Assembly (NCBI GenBank): GCA_033238645.1
Contig: BQXR01000005.1
Location: forward strand, 124,001 to 188,000
Source of the DNA: Thiomicrorhabdus sp033238645
Lineage (GTDB): Bacteria; Pseudomonadota; Gammaproteobacteria; Thiomicrospirales; Thiomicrospiraceae
Direction: 5' to 3'
DNA: 64,000 nt
Numbering within the stretch: the first letter of the stretch is position 1; each line of letters starts with the position of its first letter. The notes below the pieces were generated by a model, which did not search any database, was not told where the DNA came from, and saw only the letters and a program-made list of their open reading frames with translations. Of this stretch, positions 51,826 through 60,284 are shown one piece after another. A program made the position numbers and the translations under genes.

Positions 51826-53880
51826 ATGACATCATTTCCAAAAAAGAAACTTTCTCTGACGATCTTCGCCGTTTTAGCCACTTCATCTATAGCACATGCC
51901 GAGAGTACAGCCACAGTACTAGATACGGTTTCTGTCACTGATAACACACTAGATAGCTTGGTGAGTAGAACAGAATCAACGACGCTACTACAGAACAGTA
52001 ACTCTGAAACAGGCACTGCCCTGCGACAAATTACAGGGGTAGAAGCAACTCGAATGGGTGGTTTTGGTCTTGATCTCTTTATCAATGGTCAGAGTTCTTC
52101 TCAGCTTAACGTACTATTAGATGGTGCAAAAATTGAGGGTGCTTGCCCAAATAGAATGGACCCACCAACAGCTTATGCCGATATGAGCAGCTTTGATAGT
52201 GTTACCGTTATTAAGGGTGTTAACTCAGTGACTTATGGTTCTGGGGGATCTGGAGGGACAGTTCTGTTTGAGCGTAATGCACCAACATTTTCAGAAGGTC
52301 AGTCAACTAAAGGGGAGATTAATATAGGTTCAACGTCTAACGGCCTTAAACATGATGTTAATGCAACGCTTGCTACTGGTGGAGAGAAAGGCTACATGGT
52401 AGTTCAGGCTTCAAAAAAATTGGCTGAAAACTATGTAGATGGTAATGGTAATGAAATTAATTCTAGCTATGAGAGCCGCCAAGGTCATATTGATCTAGGG
52501 TTGATGCCTGATGCAGACACAGAGCTTCGTCTCTCTTTAGAAAAAACTTATATTGATAATACCCTATTCCAAGGCGCGAGTATGGACTCTCCAAGCTCTG
52601 AAGGAACAACGTCTCGTTTAAGCTATAAAGGTGAAAATATCAATGACAGCATCTCTTCAATGGATGTTGATCTTTACAGTTCCAACGTTGACCACGTCAT
52701 GGATAACTACACCTTAAGAACAGCAACAGGTACGCTAATGCGTACCCTTTCTAAGGTGTTAACTAAAGGCGCTAAAATCCAGTTAAGTAGTCAAATTGAT
52801 AACACAACTATTGATTATGGGGTTCAGTTTGAGTCTTTAGATAAAGCATCAACGAGTTATAACGACACTACCAATAAGTCGTTATATAACCTTTGGCCAA
52901 ACGTAGATAGCACGACTAAAAGTATCTTTGCTGAAGCAACAACCGATCTAAATGTAAATCAAAAACTGATTACAGGTGTACGTGTAGATTCAGTGATCAC
53001 TGACGCTAAAGATGCAACCGTTGCGACTGAATCCGCAAAGGTGCCTAAAACGCTGTATGCAGCTACTTATACTGACTACACAGGTAGTACCAGTACGAGT
53101 GGAACAAGCTTGAATGCACTGATCCGTTTTGAGCAAAACAGCACCAATAATACTAAGGTATTTGCAGGTTTAAGCCGTACTCATCGTTATCCAGATGCCA
53201 CAGAACTCTACATGGCAAATGGTGGCATGATGGGAGCAGGTCAATGGATTGGTAACCCTGATCTAGAAGCTGAAAAACACAATCAGTTAGATTTAGGCGT
53301 CTCTAGAACAACTAATTCAGCAAGCTGGTCGGTTTCAGCTTTCTATGATGTGGTGAATGACTACATTCTACGTGATTATGCAAAGAACCAAACCGCGAGC
53401 GTTAATATCACAGGAGAGAACTCCATCTACTTAAATATAGATGCGAGACTATTTGGTTTAGAACTTTCTGCCTCTAGAAAGTCTGGCCAAAACCTAACAA
53501 CAGGTGCAACGGCTAACCTGACCCAAGGAATTAACGAGACGGATGGCCGTAACCTAAGCAATATCGCACCCGTGTCTGGTAAGTTATTTATAGACTACGC
53601 TCAGAGCACTTGGAATGCTGGCGCACGTTTAAACTACGCGCTAGCACAAACTGAAGTGAACGTTGATTTTGGTGAGTTAGAAACGCCAGCGTGGAGCACC
53701 ATTGATCTTTATGGTAACTACCAGGTCAATAAGCGCATCACACTGTCTGCTGGGGTTGATAACCTAACAGATCACGCTTATCAGTCTCACCTTAACCAGG
53801 TTGACAGCTACTCAGGAAGCACCTATAAAGTATATGAAGCTGGCCGTACGGTTTGGGCAAAAATGAATGCGACTTTCTAA
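51826..53880 (+). CDS. TonB-dependent copper receptor (OprC/NosA type)
   Basis: 684 residues: signal peptide (about 1-25, ending IAHAES), plug domain (about 40-155, LRQITGVEATRMGGFGLDLFINGQ) and a 22-strand barrel ending with the outer-membrane Phe (MNATF). GACPNRMDPPTAYA in the plug is the mark of the TonB copper receptor group (OprC, NosA), with Cys and Met suited to copper. The genes behind it (SCO1, PCuAC) support copper uptake for a cytochrome oxidase. No Fe-S or haem context is nearby. GGATT lies before the ATG. Confidence 0.85.
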   Translation: MTSFPKKKLSLTIFAVLATSSIAHAESTATVLDTVSVTDNTLDSLVSRTESTTLLQNSNSETGTALRQITGVEATRMGGFGLDLFINGQSSSQLNVLLDGAKIEGACPNRMDPPTAYADMSSFDSVTVIKGVNSVTYGSGGSGGTVLFERNAPTFSEGQSTKGEINIGSTSNGLKHDVNATLATGGEKGYMVVQASKKLAENYVDGNGNEINSSYESRQGHIDLGLMPDADTELRLSLEKTYIDNTLFQGASMDSPSSEGTTSRLSYKGENINDSISSMDVDLYSSNVDHVMDNYTLRTATGTLMRTLSKVLTKGAKIQLSSQIDNTTIDYGVQFESLDKASTSYNDTTNKSLYNLWPNVDSTTKSIFAEATTDLNVNQKLITGVRVDSVITDAKDATVATESAKVPKTLYAATYTDYTGSTSTSGTSLNALIRFEQNSTNNTKVFAGLSRTHRYPDATELYMANGGMMGAGQWIGNPDLEAEKHNQLDLGVSRTTNSASWSVSAFYDVVNDYILRDYAKNQTASVNITGENSIYLNIDARLFGLELSASRKSGQNLTTGATANLTQGINETDGRNLSNIAPVSGKLFIDYAQSTWNAGARLNYALAQTEVNVDFGELETPAWSTIDLYGNYQVNKRITLSAGVDNLTDHAYQSHLNQVDSYSGSTYKVYEAGRTVWAKMNATF

Positions 53881-53915
53881 AACGTAATTAAGCGTCTTAG
53901 AATCAAATGCATTTA

Positions 53916-53944
53916 GCTTACCGTCAATAACATTGTCGGTAAGC
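53916..53944 (+). terminator. Hairpin after the TonB receptor gene, joined to a C-run repeat
   Basis: GCTTACCG and CGGTAAGC pair, extended by TCAA/TTGT, with a five-base loop. Instead of T, the stem is followed directly by the C-run at 53944. Possibly a terminator; the missing T-run lowers confidence. Confidence 0.5.
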
Positions 53945-53956
53945 CCCCCCTGCTCA
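53944..53956 (+). repeat. C-run repeat, copy 17 (C7 TGCTCA)
   Basis: Seven C then TGCTCA and GATTATTC. Its first C is the last base of the hairpin stem. Confidence 0.9.
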
Positions 53957-54059
53957 GATTATTCTTTTCTATCTTAAGTTCTTTGATCTATGCCTTTATA
54001 TAGGCATAATGCATCAATTGCATAACTTACTTAAATAGCCCCCTAACCAAGAGAACCCT

Positions 54060-54710
54060 ATGAACTCAAAAAAGTTTATTTTTATTAGCGCATTAATCCT
54101 AATTGTTGTGCTATCAATTATTGTGATCGTTAATGAAAGCAAACCTTTAGACAATATTAGAAATTCATTATATACTCAATCCGTTATTTCCGAAAAACCA
54201 AGTGGTGGCAACTTTACCTTAACGGCCGCCGATGGTAAACATAGCTTAAATGAGTATCAAGGAAAATTAGTCCTACTCTACTTTGGCTATACCTATTGTC
54301 CAGACATCTGCCCGACTGACTTAGGAAATCTATCGATGACCTATCACAATTTAAGTCAGGCAGAAAAAGATCAAATACAGATCATTTTTGTCACCGTTGA
54401 TCCTGAAAGAGATACGGCAGCAAGGATGCTTGAATACACGAATTATTTTGATGCTAATATGGTGGGTCTAACGGGCTCTAAAAAAGAGATTGCTCAAGTG
54501 GCTAAACAGTATGGTGCGGTCTATGCAAAAGCAGAACAACATAATCAGGCAAAACAAAATGCTAATTATTCAGTTGATCATTCCGCATTTACTTACTTAA
54601 TAGATCAGCAAGGGCAACTACAAACACAGTTAGCACATGCTTCATCACCAAAGCAGATTAGCCAATTAATTCAAATGTATTTATCTAAAAAGCAAATATC
54701 AAATCAATAG
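54060..54710 (+). CDS. SCO1/SenC copper chaperone
   Basis: 216 residues: N-terminal membrane anchor (about 6-27), then a thioredoxin-like domain with the copper-binding CPDIC (FGYTYCPDICPT, about residues 79-83) and the distal His in VDHSAFTYLID (about 175). SCO proteins deliver copper to the CuA site of cytochrome oxidase. Starts after the receptor gene, probably co-transcribed with the following PCuAC gene. Confidence 0.94.
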   Translation: MNSKKFIFISALILIVVLSIIVIVNESKPLDNIRNSLYTQSVISEKPSGGNFTLTAADGKHSLNEYQGKLVLLYFGYTYCPDICPTDLGNLSMTYHNLSQAEKDQIQIIFVTVDPERDTAARMLEYTNYFDANMVGLTGSKKEIAQVAKQYGAVYAKAEQHNQAKQNANYSVDHSAFTYLIDQQGQLQTQLAHASSPKQISQLIQMYLSKKQISNQ

Positions 54711-54732
54711 ACGGACAGAAGGAAATATCACA

Positions 54733-55218
54733 ATGAAAAAAGCAATCAGCGCACTGACTTTAGGCCTATTAACATCATTATCAAGTTTTCAAGTAATGGC
54801 CAATCAAGCCAGCAATGTTACTGTTAGCGATCCTTATGCACGTGAAGTGCCTCCAGGTGCACATGCCAGTGCAAGCTTTATGACGTTGAACAACCGTAGT
54901 GACCATGCAATCAAACTTGTTCAAGCGGACTCTACCGTTGCAGCGGCTGTTGAACTGCATACTCACACCAACGATAACGGTATGATGCGCATGCGCCAGG
55001 TGCAATTTTTTACCATTCCAGCTAATGGACAGAGCCAACTAAAACCCGGTGGCAACCATATTATGCTGATTAAACCACACAAGCCACTTAAGGCGGGCCA
55101 AACAGTTTCACTACAACTTCAGTTTGAAGATGGCAGTACGAAACAAGTTGATATGCCTGTTAAATCAGTGATGCAAAACATGGGTAAGATGAATCATGAT
55201 ATGCAGCACCACCATTAA
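54733..55218 (+). CDS. PCuAC periplasmic copper chaperone
   Basis: 161 residues with a signal peptide (about 1-23, ending VMANQ). The copper site pattern H-x-M is seen in ELHTHTNDNGMMRMRQV and GGNHIMLI, and the C-terminus is rich in Met and His (NMGKMNHDMQHHH), an additional copper-binding tail. PCuAC proteins hand Cu(I) to the CuA or CuB site together with SCO1, which precedes it. AGAAGGA precedes the ATG. Confidence 0.93.
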   Translation: MKKAISALTLGLLTSLSSFQVMANQASNVTVSDPYAREVPPGAHASASFMTLNNRSDHAIKLVQADSTVAAAVELHTHTNDNGMMRMRQVQFFTIPANGQSQLKPGGNHIMLIKPHKPLKAGQTVSLQLQFEDGSTKQVDMPVKSVMQNMGKMNHDMQHHH

Positions 55219-55233
55219 ATTAAAGAGACGACT

Positions 55234-55707
55234 ATGAAACAGACCTCCTTATCAATCGGACTGGTCATTGCAACCCTTGTTGCAACACCAGTATTGGCTG
55301 AAAACAAATTTTTGGATCGTACTGAGTCTATCGCCAAAGTAAACACCATGGCACTTTGTGTAGACTACTCAGAACTTAAAACGGATGTTGAGCGTAAAGC
55401 TTACATTAAAGAGTTAGATCTAAGATCTCAGTTAAGCGTTAAAGACCATGATTTGATTGATAAGCATCAGGTCGAAAATAGTATGACCATGTGTGGCATG
55501 TATATGTCTCGTGGTAAACCAATCAGTGAGCAGTCTCGTCAGATTCGTCCATTTACCTTTAAGACAGTCCATGTTTACTCTGACATGTACTACGTCTCTC
55601 AATCAGGCATGATTGTTGAAACACTTGAGCGCAAAGAGGGTGCTATGCCACCCAGCTTAGTGGTTGAACTACCTAAAGTACAAGCACCACCTGTTGCACC
55701 AAAATAA
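55234..55707 (+). CDS. Periplasmic protein of unknown function in the copper module
   Basis: 157 residues with a signal peptide (about 1-22, ending PVLAE). Two conserved-looking Cys (MALCVDY and MTMCGMYM, the latter Met-rich) could bind metal. 15 bases after the PCuAC gene and same strand, so probably one operon. I do not recognise the family. Confidence 0.7.
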   Translation: MKQTSLSIGLVIATLVATPVLAENKFLDRTESIAKVNTMALCVDYSELKTDVERKAYIKELDLRSQLSVKDHDLIDKHQVENSMTMCGMYMSRGKPISEQSRQIRPFTFKTVHVYSDMYYVSQSGMIVETLERKEGAMPPSLVVELPKVQAPPVAPK

Positions 55708-55726
55708 CCTTGCACGCATCCTTAAG

Positions 55727-55764
55727 AAAAACCAGATAAAGTCATTATGATTTATCTGGTTTTT
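55727..55764 (+). terminator. Terminator of the copper operon
   Basis: 14-base perfect stem built on AACCAGATAAA with a ten-base loop and a T-run, after the unknown periplasmic gene. Confidence 0.93.
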
Positions 55765-55853
55765 CTGTATTTACGCTAATACACCTATACATTCAAGCCT
55801 CAATTGATTAAAATCAGCCGCAATAAAATAATTAATTTAATAGGGGTCTCAAA

Positions 55854-56519
55854 ATGACACAAGATGAACTAAAGCAAAAAGTAGCTCAAGCAGCAATTCA
55901 ATATGTTGTACCAGATACAATTATTGGTGTTGGAACAGGTTCTACAGCTAACTTTTTTATTGATGAATTAGCAAAAATTAAAGGCACTATCGAAGGTGCT
56001 GTTGCGAGTTCTGAAGCGACTGCTGAACGTTTAAAAGGCCATGGTATTCCTGTGTTTGACCTAAACTCTGTTGCTGAGATATCTGTTTATATTGATGGTG
56101 CTGATGAAGCGGATGCAGGCCTAAACCTGATCAAAGGTGGTGGGGGGGCTCTAACGCGTGAAAAGATCGTTTTAGCCGTTGCTAAGAAGTTTGTCTGTAT
56201 TGCTGATGACAGTAAAAAAGTAGACGTAATGGGTAAATTCCCACTACCTGTTGAAGTGATTCCAATGTCTCGTAGCTATGTTGCGCGTGAAATTGTTAAA
56301 CGTTTTGCTGGTGAGCCAGTTCTACGTGATGGTTTCACAACTGATAACGGTAACCTAATCCTGGACATTCACGGTCTTGAGATTACAGATCCTGTTGCCA
56401 TGGAAAATGAATTAAACAGCATTGTTGGTGTTGTGACTAACGGTCTATTTGCTGCCCGCCCTGCTGATATCTTCCTATGTGGAACAGCTAACGGTGTTGA
56501 GACATTAACAGCAAAGTAA
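55854..56519 (+). CDS. rpiA: Ribose-5-phosphate isomerase A
   Basis: 221 residues (E. coli 219) interconverting ribose 5-phosphate and ribulose 5-phosphate; in an autotroph it also serves the Calvin cycle. Blocks: GVGTGSTANFFIDEL, ASSEATAERLKGHGIP, DGADEADAGLNLIKGGGGALTREKI with catalytic Asp and Glu, and ADDSKKVD. A run of seven G encodes the conserved Gly loop. GGGG precedes the ATG. Confidence 0.98.
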   Translation: MTQDELKQKVAQAAIQYVVPDTIIGVGTGSTANFFIDELAKIKGTIEGAVASSEATAERLKGHGIPVFDLNSVAEISVYIDGADEADAGLNLIKGGGGALTREKIVLAVAKKFVCIADDSKKVDVMGKFPLPVEVIPMSRSYVAREIVKRFAGEPVLRDGFTTDNGNLILDIHGLEITDPVAMENELNSIVGVVTNGLFAARPADIFLCGTANGVETLTAK

Positions 56520-56550
56520 TTTATATTACAAGCTAAACTGTTTCACTATT

Positions 56551-56577
56551 AAAGGGTCATTTAAATGGCCCTTTTTT
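56551..56577 (+). terminator. rpiA terminator
   Basis: AAAGGGTCATTT pairs with AAATGGCCCTTT with one wobble and a T-run follows. Confidence 0.92.
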
Positions 56578-56607
56578 AATGAAACCCTAAATAAAAGTTA
56601 ACTTATT

Positions 56608-57099
56608 ATGAAAAATATATTTGGTATCTTGGTTGTTGTTTTATTAGGCGCCCTACTCTATCTAACTGTTTTTTCAGATGGTATGGGCAAAGGGCCTGAT
56701 ATTTCAATTAAAACAGCACAAGGCGAAACAATTAACTTAAGCAAGCCAATGAAACCCGTGTTGGTTAACTTTTGGGCAACCTCTTGCCCTGGCTGTATTA
56801 AGGAGATGCCTGATTTAGCTAAAATGAAGCAGTCTCTTGGAGATCGTTTTGAGCTAGTGGCTATCTCAATGAACTACGACCCTGCAGAACAGGTCAGCAA
56901 GTTTATTAAAGCTAATCCTTATCCGTTTACCTTTATTATGGATACCGATGGTAAGATGGCTAAAGCCTTTGGTGATGTACTACTTACACCTACCAGCTTC
57001 TTGATTGCACCTAATGGCAAGATTGTTTATCAGCATATCGGTGAAGTTCACTTTGATATGGTAACGGAACGCATTAAACAGTTAAGCCCACAGATCTAA
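56608..57099 (+). CDS. TlpA-like thioredoxin-fold protein, membrane-anchored
   Basis: 163 residues. A single N-terminal helix (about 4-22) anchors or exports it; the redox motif is SCPGC (about residues 54-58) after VNFWAT, and cis-Pro is in LTPTSFLI. ResA/TlpA-type function in reducing periplasmic thiols is likely. It lies between rpiA and thiE, separated from both by hairpins. Confidence 0.85.
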   Translation: MKNIFGILVVVLLGALLYLTVFSDGMGKGPDISIKTAQGETINLSKPMKPVLVNFWATSCPGCIKEMPDLAKMKQSLGDRFELVAISMNYDPAEQVSKFIKANPYPFTFIMDTDGKMAKAFGDVLLTPTSFLIAPNGKIVYQHIGEVHFDMVTERIKQLSPQI

Positions 57100-57122
57100 T
57101 CTTTACTACGGTACCTTTTAAT

Positions 57123-57145
57123 AACGCTTTCAAACAGAGAGCGTT
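57123..57145 (+). terminator. Hairpin after the TlpA-like gene
   Basis: AACGCTTTC and GAGAGCGTT pair over nine positions, including one T-G wobble, with a five-base loop. No T-run. A C-run repeat starts 12 bases on. Confidence 0.55.
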
Positions 57146-57156
57146 GTAATCCACCG

Positions 57157-57171
57157 CCCCCCCCCTGCTTA
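57157..57171 (+). repeat. C-run repeat, copy 18 (C9 TGCTTA)
   Basis: Nine C then TGCTTA and TATGCCC, about 40 bases before thiE. Confidence 0.85.
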
Positions 57172-57210
57172 TATGCCCTTTAGGGTACAAAATATTTAAA
57201 GTATCTTTTT

Positions 57211-57852
57211 ATGTCAAAATATGATCTCAAATCCCACTTTAGCGGCCTCTATGTCATTACCGATCCAAGCCTCTCCTCCCCTGCAACAATTGTAGGTGAT
57301 GTGACTGCTGCACTAAAAGGTGGCACTAAGATTGTACAGTTTAGAGATAAGACAAGTAATTTTGAAACCCAGTTAACAATCGCCAAAGTACTAAAATCGC
57401 TATGTGATAAATACCAAGCCTATCTTATTATCAATGACAATATTGAACTGACTAAGCAGTCACAAGCGCATGGTATTCATATCGGTAAGAACGACTGTGA
57501 TTTAGGCTCAGTGAGACAAGCTCTTGGTAGTGAGATTATTATTGGTGTCAGTTGTTATAACGACCTTGAGTTGGCTTTGGAAATGCAAACCTTAGGAGCT
57601 AACTATGTAGCATTTGGCCGCTTCTTTCCATCACTAACCAAACCTGATGCACCTCAAGCGGAGATAAAAACCCTTATAGAAGCGAAGAAAACCCTCTCTA
57701 TTCCTATTGTCGGCATTGGTGGGATTAACATAACCAATGTGAGTCAACTTATTGTAACGGGCGTTGATGCTTTAGCGATTATTCAAGGAGTTTTTGGACA
57801 GCCTAATATTGAAGCCGCAGCACGTCAAATTAGCCAGCAATTCAAATCCTAA
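57211..57852 (+). CDS. thiE: Thiamine phosphate synthase
   Basis: 213 residues joining HMP-pyrophosphate and HET-phosphate to thiamine monophosphate. The pattern VQFRDKTSN, LIINDNIELTKQ, GIHIGKNDCD, VGVSCYNDLE and VGIGGIN is the ThiE set. No TPP riboswitch is visible in the 111 bases upstream. Precedes hemL, the usual neighbour in gammaproteobacteria. Confidence 0.95.
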   Translation: MSKYDLKSHFSGLYVITDPSLSSPATIVGDVTAALKGGTKIVQFRDKTSNFETQLTIAKVLKSLCDKYQAYLIINDNIELTKQSQAHGIHIGKNDCDLGSVRQALGSEIIIGVSCYNDLELALEMQTLGANYVAFGRFFPSLTKPDAPQAEIKTLIEAKKTLSIPIVGIGGINITNVSQLIVTGVDALAIIQGVFGQPNIEAAARQISQQFKS

Positions 57853-57973
57853 TTAAACTATAGCTATACTCGTAATTTGGCTATCATTTGCCAATGTTTT
57901 GCCTAGCATTTCACGGTATAATTCGGCTCAATAAATAAAAACCACCTACAAACCAAGCTTAAAAGGAAACTCC

Positions 57974-59254
57974 ATGAGCAATTCACACGACCTATTTGAA
58001 GCAGCACAAAAACATATCCCTGGTGGCGTAAACTCACCAGTTAGAGCTTTTAAAGGTGTGGGGGGTGATCCTGTATTTTTTAAATCTGCAAAAGGTGCTT
58101 ACTTAATCGATGCAGATGATAAACAGTATATTGATTACGTTGCTTCTTGGGGGCCAGCCATTTTAGGCCATGCACACCCAGAAGTGGTTAAAGTTGTTCA
58201 GGAACAAGCAGAGCAAGGTTTGAGCTTTGGAGCACCTACTGCTATTGAAACTGAGATGGCTGATATTGTTTGTGACCTAATCCCATCCATGGATATGGTT
58301 CGTATGGTGAGTTCTGGAACTGAAGCAACCATGACAGCGATCCGTTTAGCACGTGGTTACACGGGGCGCGACAAGATTGTGAAGTTTGAAGGTTGCTATC
58401 ATGGTCACTCAGATTCACTGCTGGTAAAAGCAGGTTCTGGTGCTCTAACATTAGGTGAGCCATCTTCACCAGGTGTACCTGCTGCATTGGCAGAGCTTAC
58501 TTTAACGCTAACGCACAACAATGCAGAAGAAGTTAAAGAAGTGTTCGCTAAGATGGGTAAAGAGATCGCCTGTATTATTGTTGAGCCAATCGCTGGTAAT
58601 ATGAACTGTATCCCGCCTGAAGAAGGTTTCTTAGAAACTCTACGTCAGGTTTGTGATGAGAATGGCACAGTGCTAATCTTTGATGAAGTGATGTGTGGTT
58701 TCCGTGCTGGCTTAAAAGGAGCTCAAGGCATCTACAACATCACTCCAGATCTAACGACATTCGGTAAAGTCATCGGTGGTGGTATGCCCGTTGGTGCTTT
58801 CGGTGGTAAACGTGAGATTATGGAGAGAATTGCTCCTTTAGGGCCTGTCTATCAAGCAGGAACCCTTTCAGGAAACCCTATTGCAATGGCAGCAGGTTTA
58901 AAAACCCTAGAGCTAATCAGCAAGCCTGGCTTCTTTGAAAACCTTGATACGAAAGCCAAGCGTTTAACCTCTGGCTTACAAGCCGCTGCTGATGAGTTAA
59001 ACATCCCATTTACAACCAATCAAATCGGTGGTATGTATGGTTACTTCTTCTCAGAAGAGAAGAACATCAGCCGCTTTGCTCAGGTTGCAAAAGGCAATAT
59101 GGAGCACTTCCAAGCGTTCTATCACGGTATGCTTAATGAAGGTGTCTATTTAGCCCCATCTGCTTATGAAGCCGGCTTTGTCTCTTCACAACACACTGAT
59201 GAAGATATTGATAATACGATTGCAGCAGCAAAACGTGTTATGGCTAAGCTGTAA
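57974..59254 (+). CDS. hemL: Glutamate-1-semialdehyde aminomutase
   Basis: PLP enzyme making 5-aminolevulinate for haem and cobalamin. 426 residues. PLP lysine is in TTFGKVIGGGMPVGAF (about residue 265), GGVNSPVRAFKGVGGDP is the family's N-terminal signature, and GCYHGHSDSLL and FDEVMCGFR are present. AAAAGGA precedes the ATG. Confidence 0.98.
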   Translation: MSNSHDLFEAAQKHIPGGVNSPVRAFKGVGGDPVFFKSAKGAYLIDADDKQYIDYVASWGPAILGHAHPEVVKVVQEQAEQGLSFGAPTAIETEMADIVCDLIPSMDMVRMVSSGTEATMTAIRLARGYTGRDKIVKFEGCYHGHSDSLLVKAGSGALTLGEPSSPGVPAALAELTLTLTHNNAEEVKEVFAKMGKEIACIIVEPIAGNMNCIPPEEGFLETLRQVCDENGTVLIFDEVMCGFRAGLKGAQGIYNITPDLTTFGKVIGGGMPVGAFGGKREIMERIAPLGPVYQAGTLSGNPIAMAAGLKTLELISKPGFFENLDTKAKRLTSGLQAAADELNIPFTTNQIGGMYGYFFSEEKNISRFAQVAKGNMEHFQAFYHGMLNEGVYLAPSAYEAGFVSSQHTDEDIDNTIAAAKRVMAKL

Positions 59255-59280
59255 GATCTAATCTAGATCAAACATCATTA

Positions 59281-59304
59281 AAAGGGCTTTATAGCCCTTT
59301 TTTT
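59281..59304 (+). terminator. hemL terminator
   Basis: AAAGGGCT and AGCCCTTT form the stem with a TTAT loop and a T-run. The C-run repeat begins three bases later. Confidence 0.93.
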
Positions 59305-59306
59305 AT

Positions 59307-59317
59307 CCCCCCCTTGC
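59307..59317 (+). repeat. C-run repeat, copy 19 (C7 TTGCTGA variant)
   Basis: Seven C then TTGCTGAAAATATCAG; a one-base insertion and TGA in place of TCA, but the AAAATAT tail is kept. The weakest plus-strand copy. Confidence 0.6.
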
Positions 59318-59390
59318 TGAAAATATCAGCCACAAAATTTATGCACTTTTGAATGGCTTAAGGTTCACTTGCGCACAATAAGGAAATACT

Positions 59391-60230
59391 ATGTTAGTCA
59401 CTCACTCGGGAAGGTTCCATGCAGATGAAGTCTTTGCCATTGCAATGCTGCGAATGATCGGACCACAAGAAATCACACGCTCACGAGATGAAGACGTTAT
59501 TAAGCAGGCTAATATTGTTTTAGATGTAGGCGGAATATATGATCCAGAAACAGGCCGCTTTGATCATCATCAAAATAGCTTTACCGATACGAGAGAAGAT
59601 GGGACCCCTTATGCAACCGCGGGCCTTATTTGGAAACACTTTGGAGCTGAAGTACTGGCAAAGAAAGGCTTAGTCGGTGATTATGAGATTCGCTTTGCTC
59701 AGCAGTGGGTAGACAATAAGCTCATTAATGACATTGATGCGGTTGATAATGGTTTATACATAGAAGAACCTCGTCCATCCGTATCCATGCTAGTTGCCAT
59801 GATGAACGTCTCGTCCAACGAGCCTGAACTGCAAGTGGTCGCCTTTAATGAAGCAATTGAATTTACCTCAACAATACTAAATAACTTTATTCGTGCTGCG
59901 ATGAAAGAGGCCGAAGTAATCGTTGAACTTGAAAGCTGTGCTAAACAAGTGAATGATGGCATTCTTACCTTAGAGCAAAACCTACCATTTAAAGACTTTC
60001 TCCGTTCACAACCAGACATTAAACGTGTAGTTTACCCAAGACCCAATGATGAGTTTGGTGTTTTCTGTAATGGAAAGGAGAATCACTTACCTGAACGTTT
60101 CAGAGGGCTAAGATCAGATGAGCTCAATCTAGTGACAGGATTAAGTGATACTATTTTTTGCCATAAGACAGGCTTTATGTCTGTTAGTAAAAGTATTGAA
60201 AGTGCACAGTTCATAGCAAAGAGCTGGTAA
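59391..60230 (+). CDS. MYG1 family exonuclease-like protein (UPF0160)
   Basis: 279 residues with a DHH-type N-terminus: THSGRFHADEVFAIAML and FDHHQNSF. In eukaryotes MYG1 is a 3'-5' RNA exonuclease; bacterial members are unstudied. The C-terminal part has GVFCNGKENHLPERFRG. AAGGA precedes the ATG. Stands alone on the plus strand. Confidence 0.9.
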   Translation: MLVTHSGRFHADEVFAIAMLRMIGPQEITRSRDEDVIKQANIVLDVGGIYDPETGRFDHHQNSFTDTREDGTPYATAGLIWKHFGAEVLAKKGLVGDYEIRFAQQWVDNKLINDIDAVDNGLYIEEPRPSVSMLVAMMNVSSNEPELQVVAFNEAIEFTSTILNNFIRAAMKEAEVIVELESCAKQVNDGILTLEQNLPFKDFLRSQPDIKRVVYPRPNDEFGVFCNGKENHLPERFRGLRSDELNLVTGLSDTIFCHKTGFMSVSKSIESAQFIAKSW

Positions 60231-60256
60231 GTAATATTTGGTTGAATACCCATCCA

Positions 60257-60284
60257 TTAAAAAGGTCTAACAAGCCTTTTTTAA
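60257..60284 (+). terminator. Terminator after the MYG1 gene
   Basis: TTAAAAAGG pairs with CCTTTTTTAA (one extra T), with a nine-base loop. Confidence 0.75.

Noticed and set aside
51684..52085. Minus-strand frame over the start of the TonB receptor gene
   Set aside because: No ribosome binding site and antisense to the signal peptide and plug of a clear receptor.
56144..56150. Run of seven G in rpiA
   Set aside because: Encodes the family's conserved Gly loop; no flanking hexamer of the repeat family.
57100..57210. TPP riboswitch upstream of thiE
   Set aside because: The conserved CTGAGA and ACCTGA-type blocks of a TPP riboswitch are not present in the short gap.
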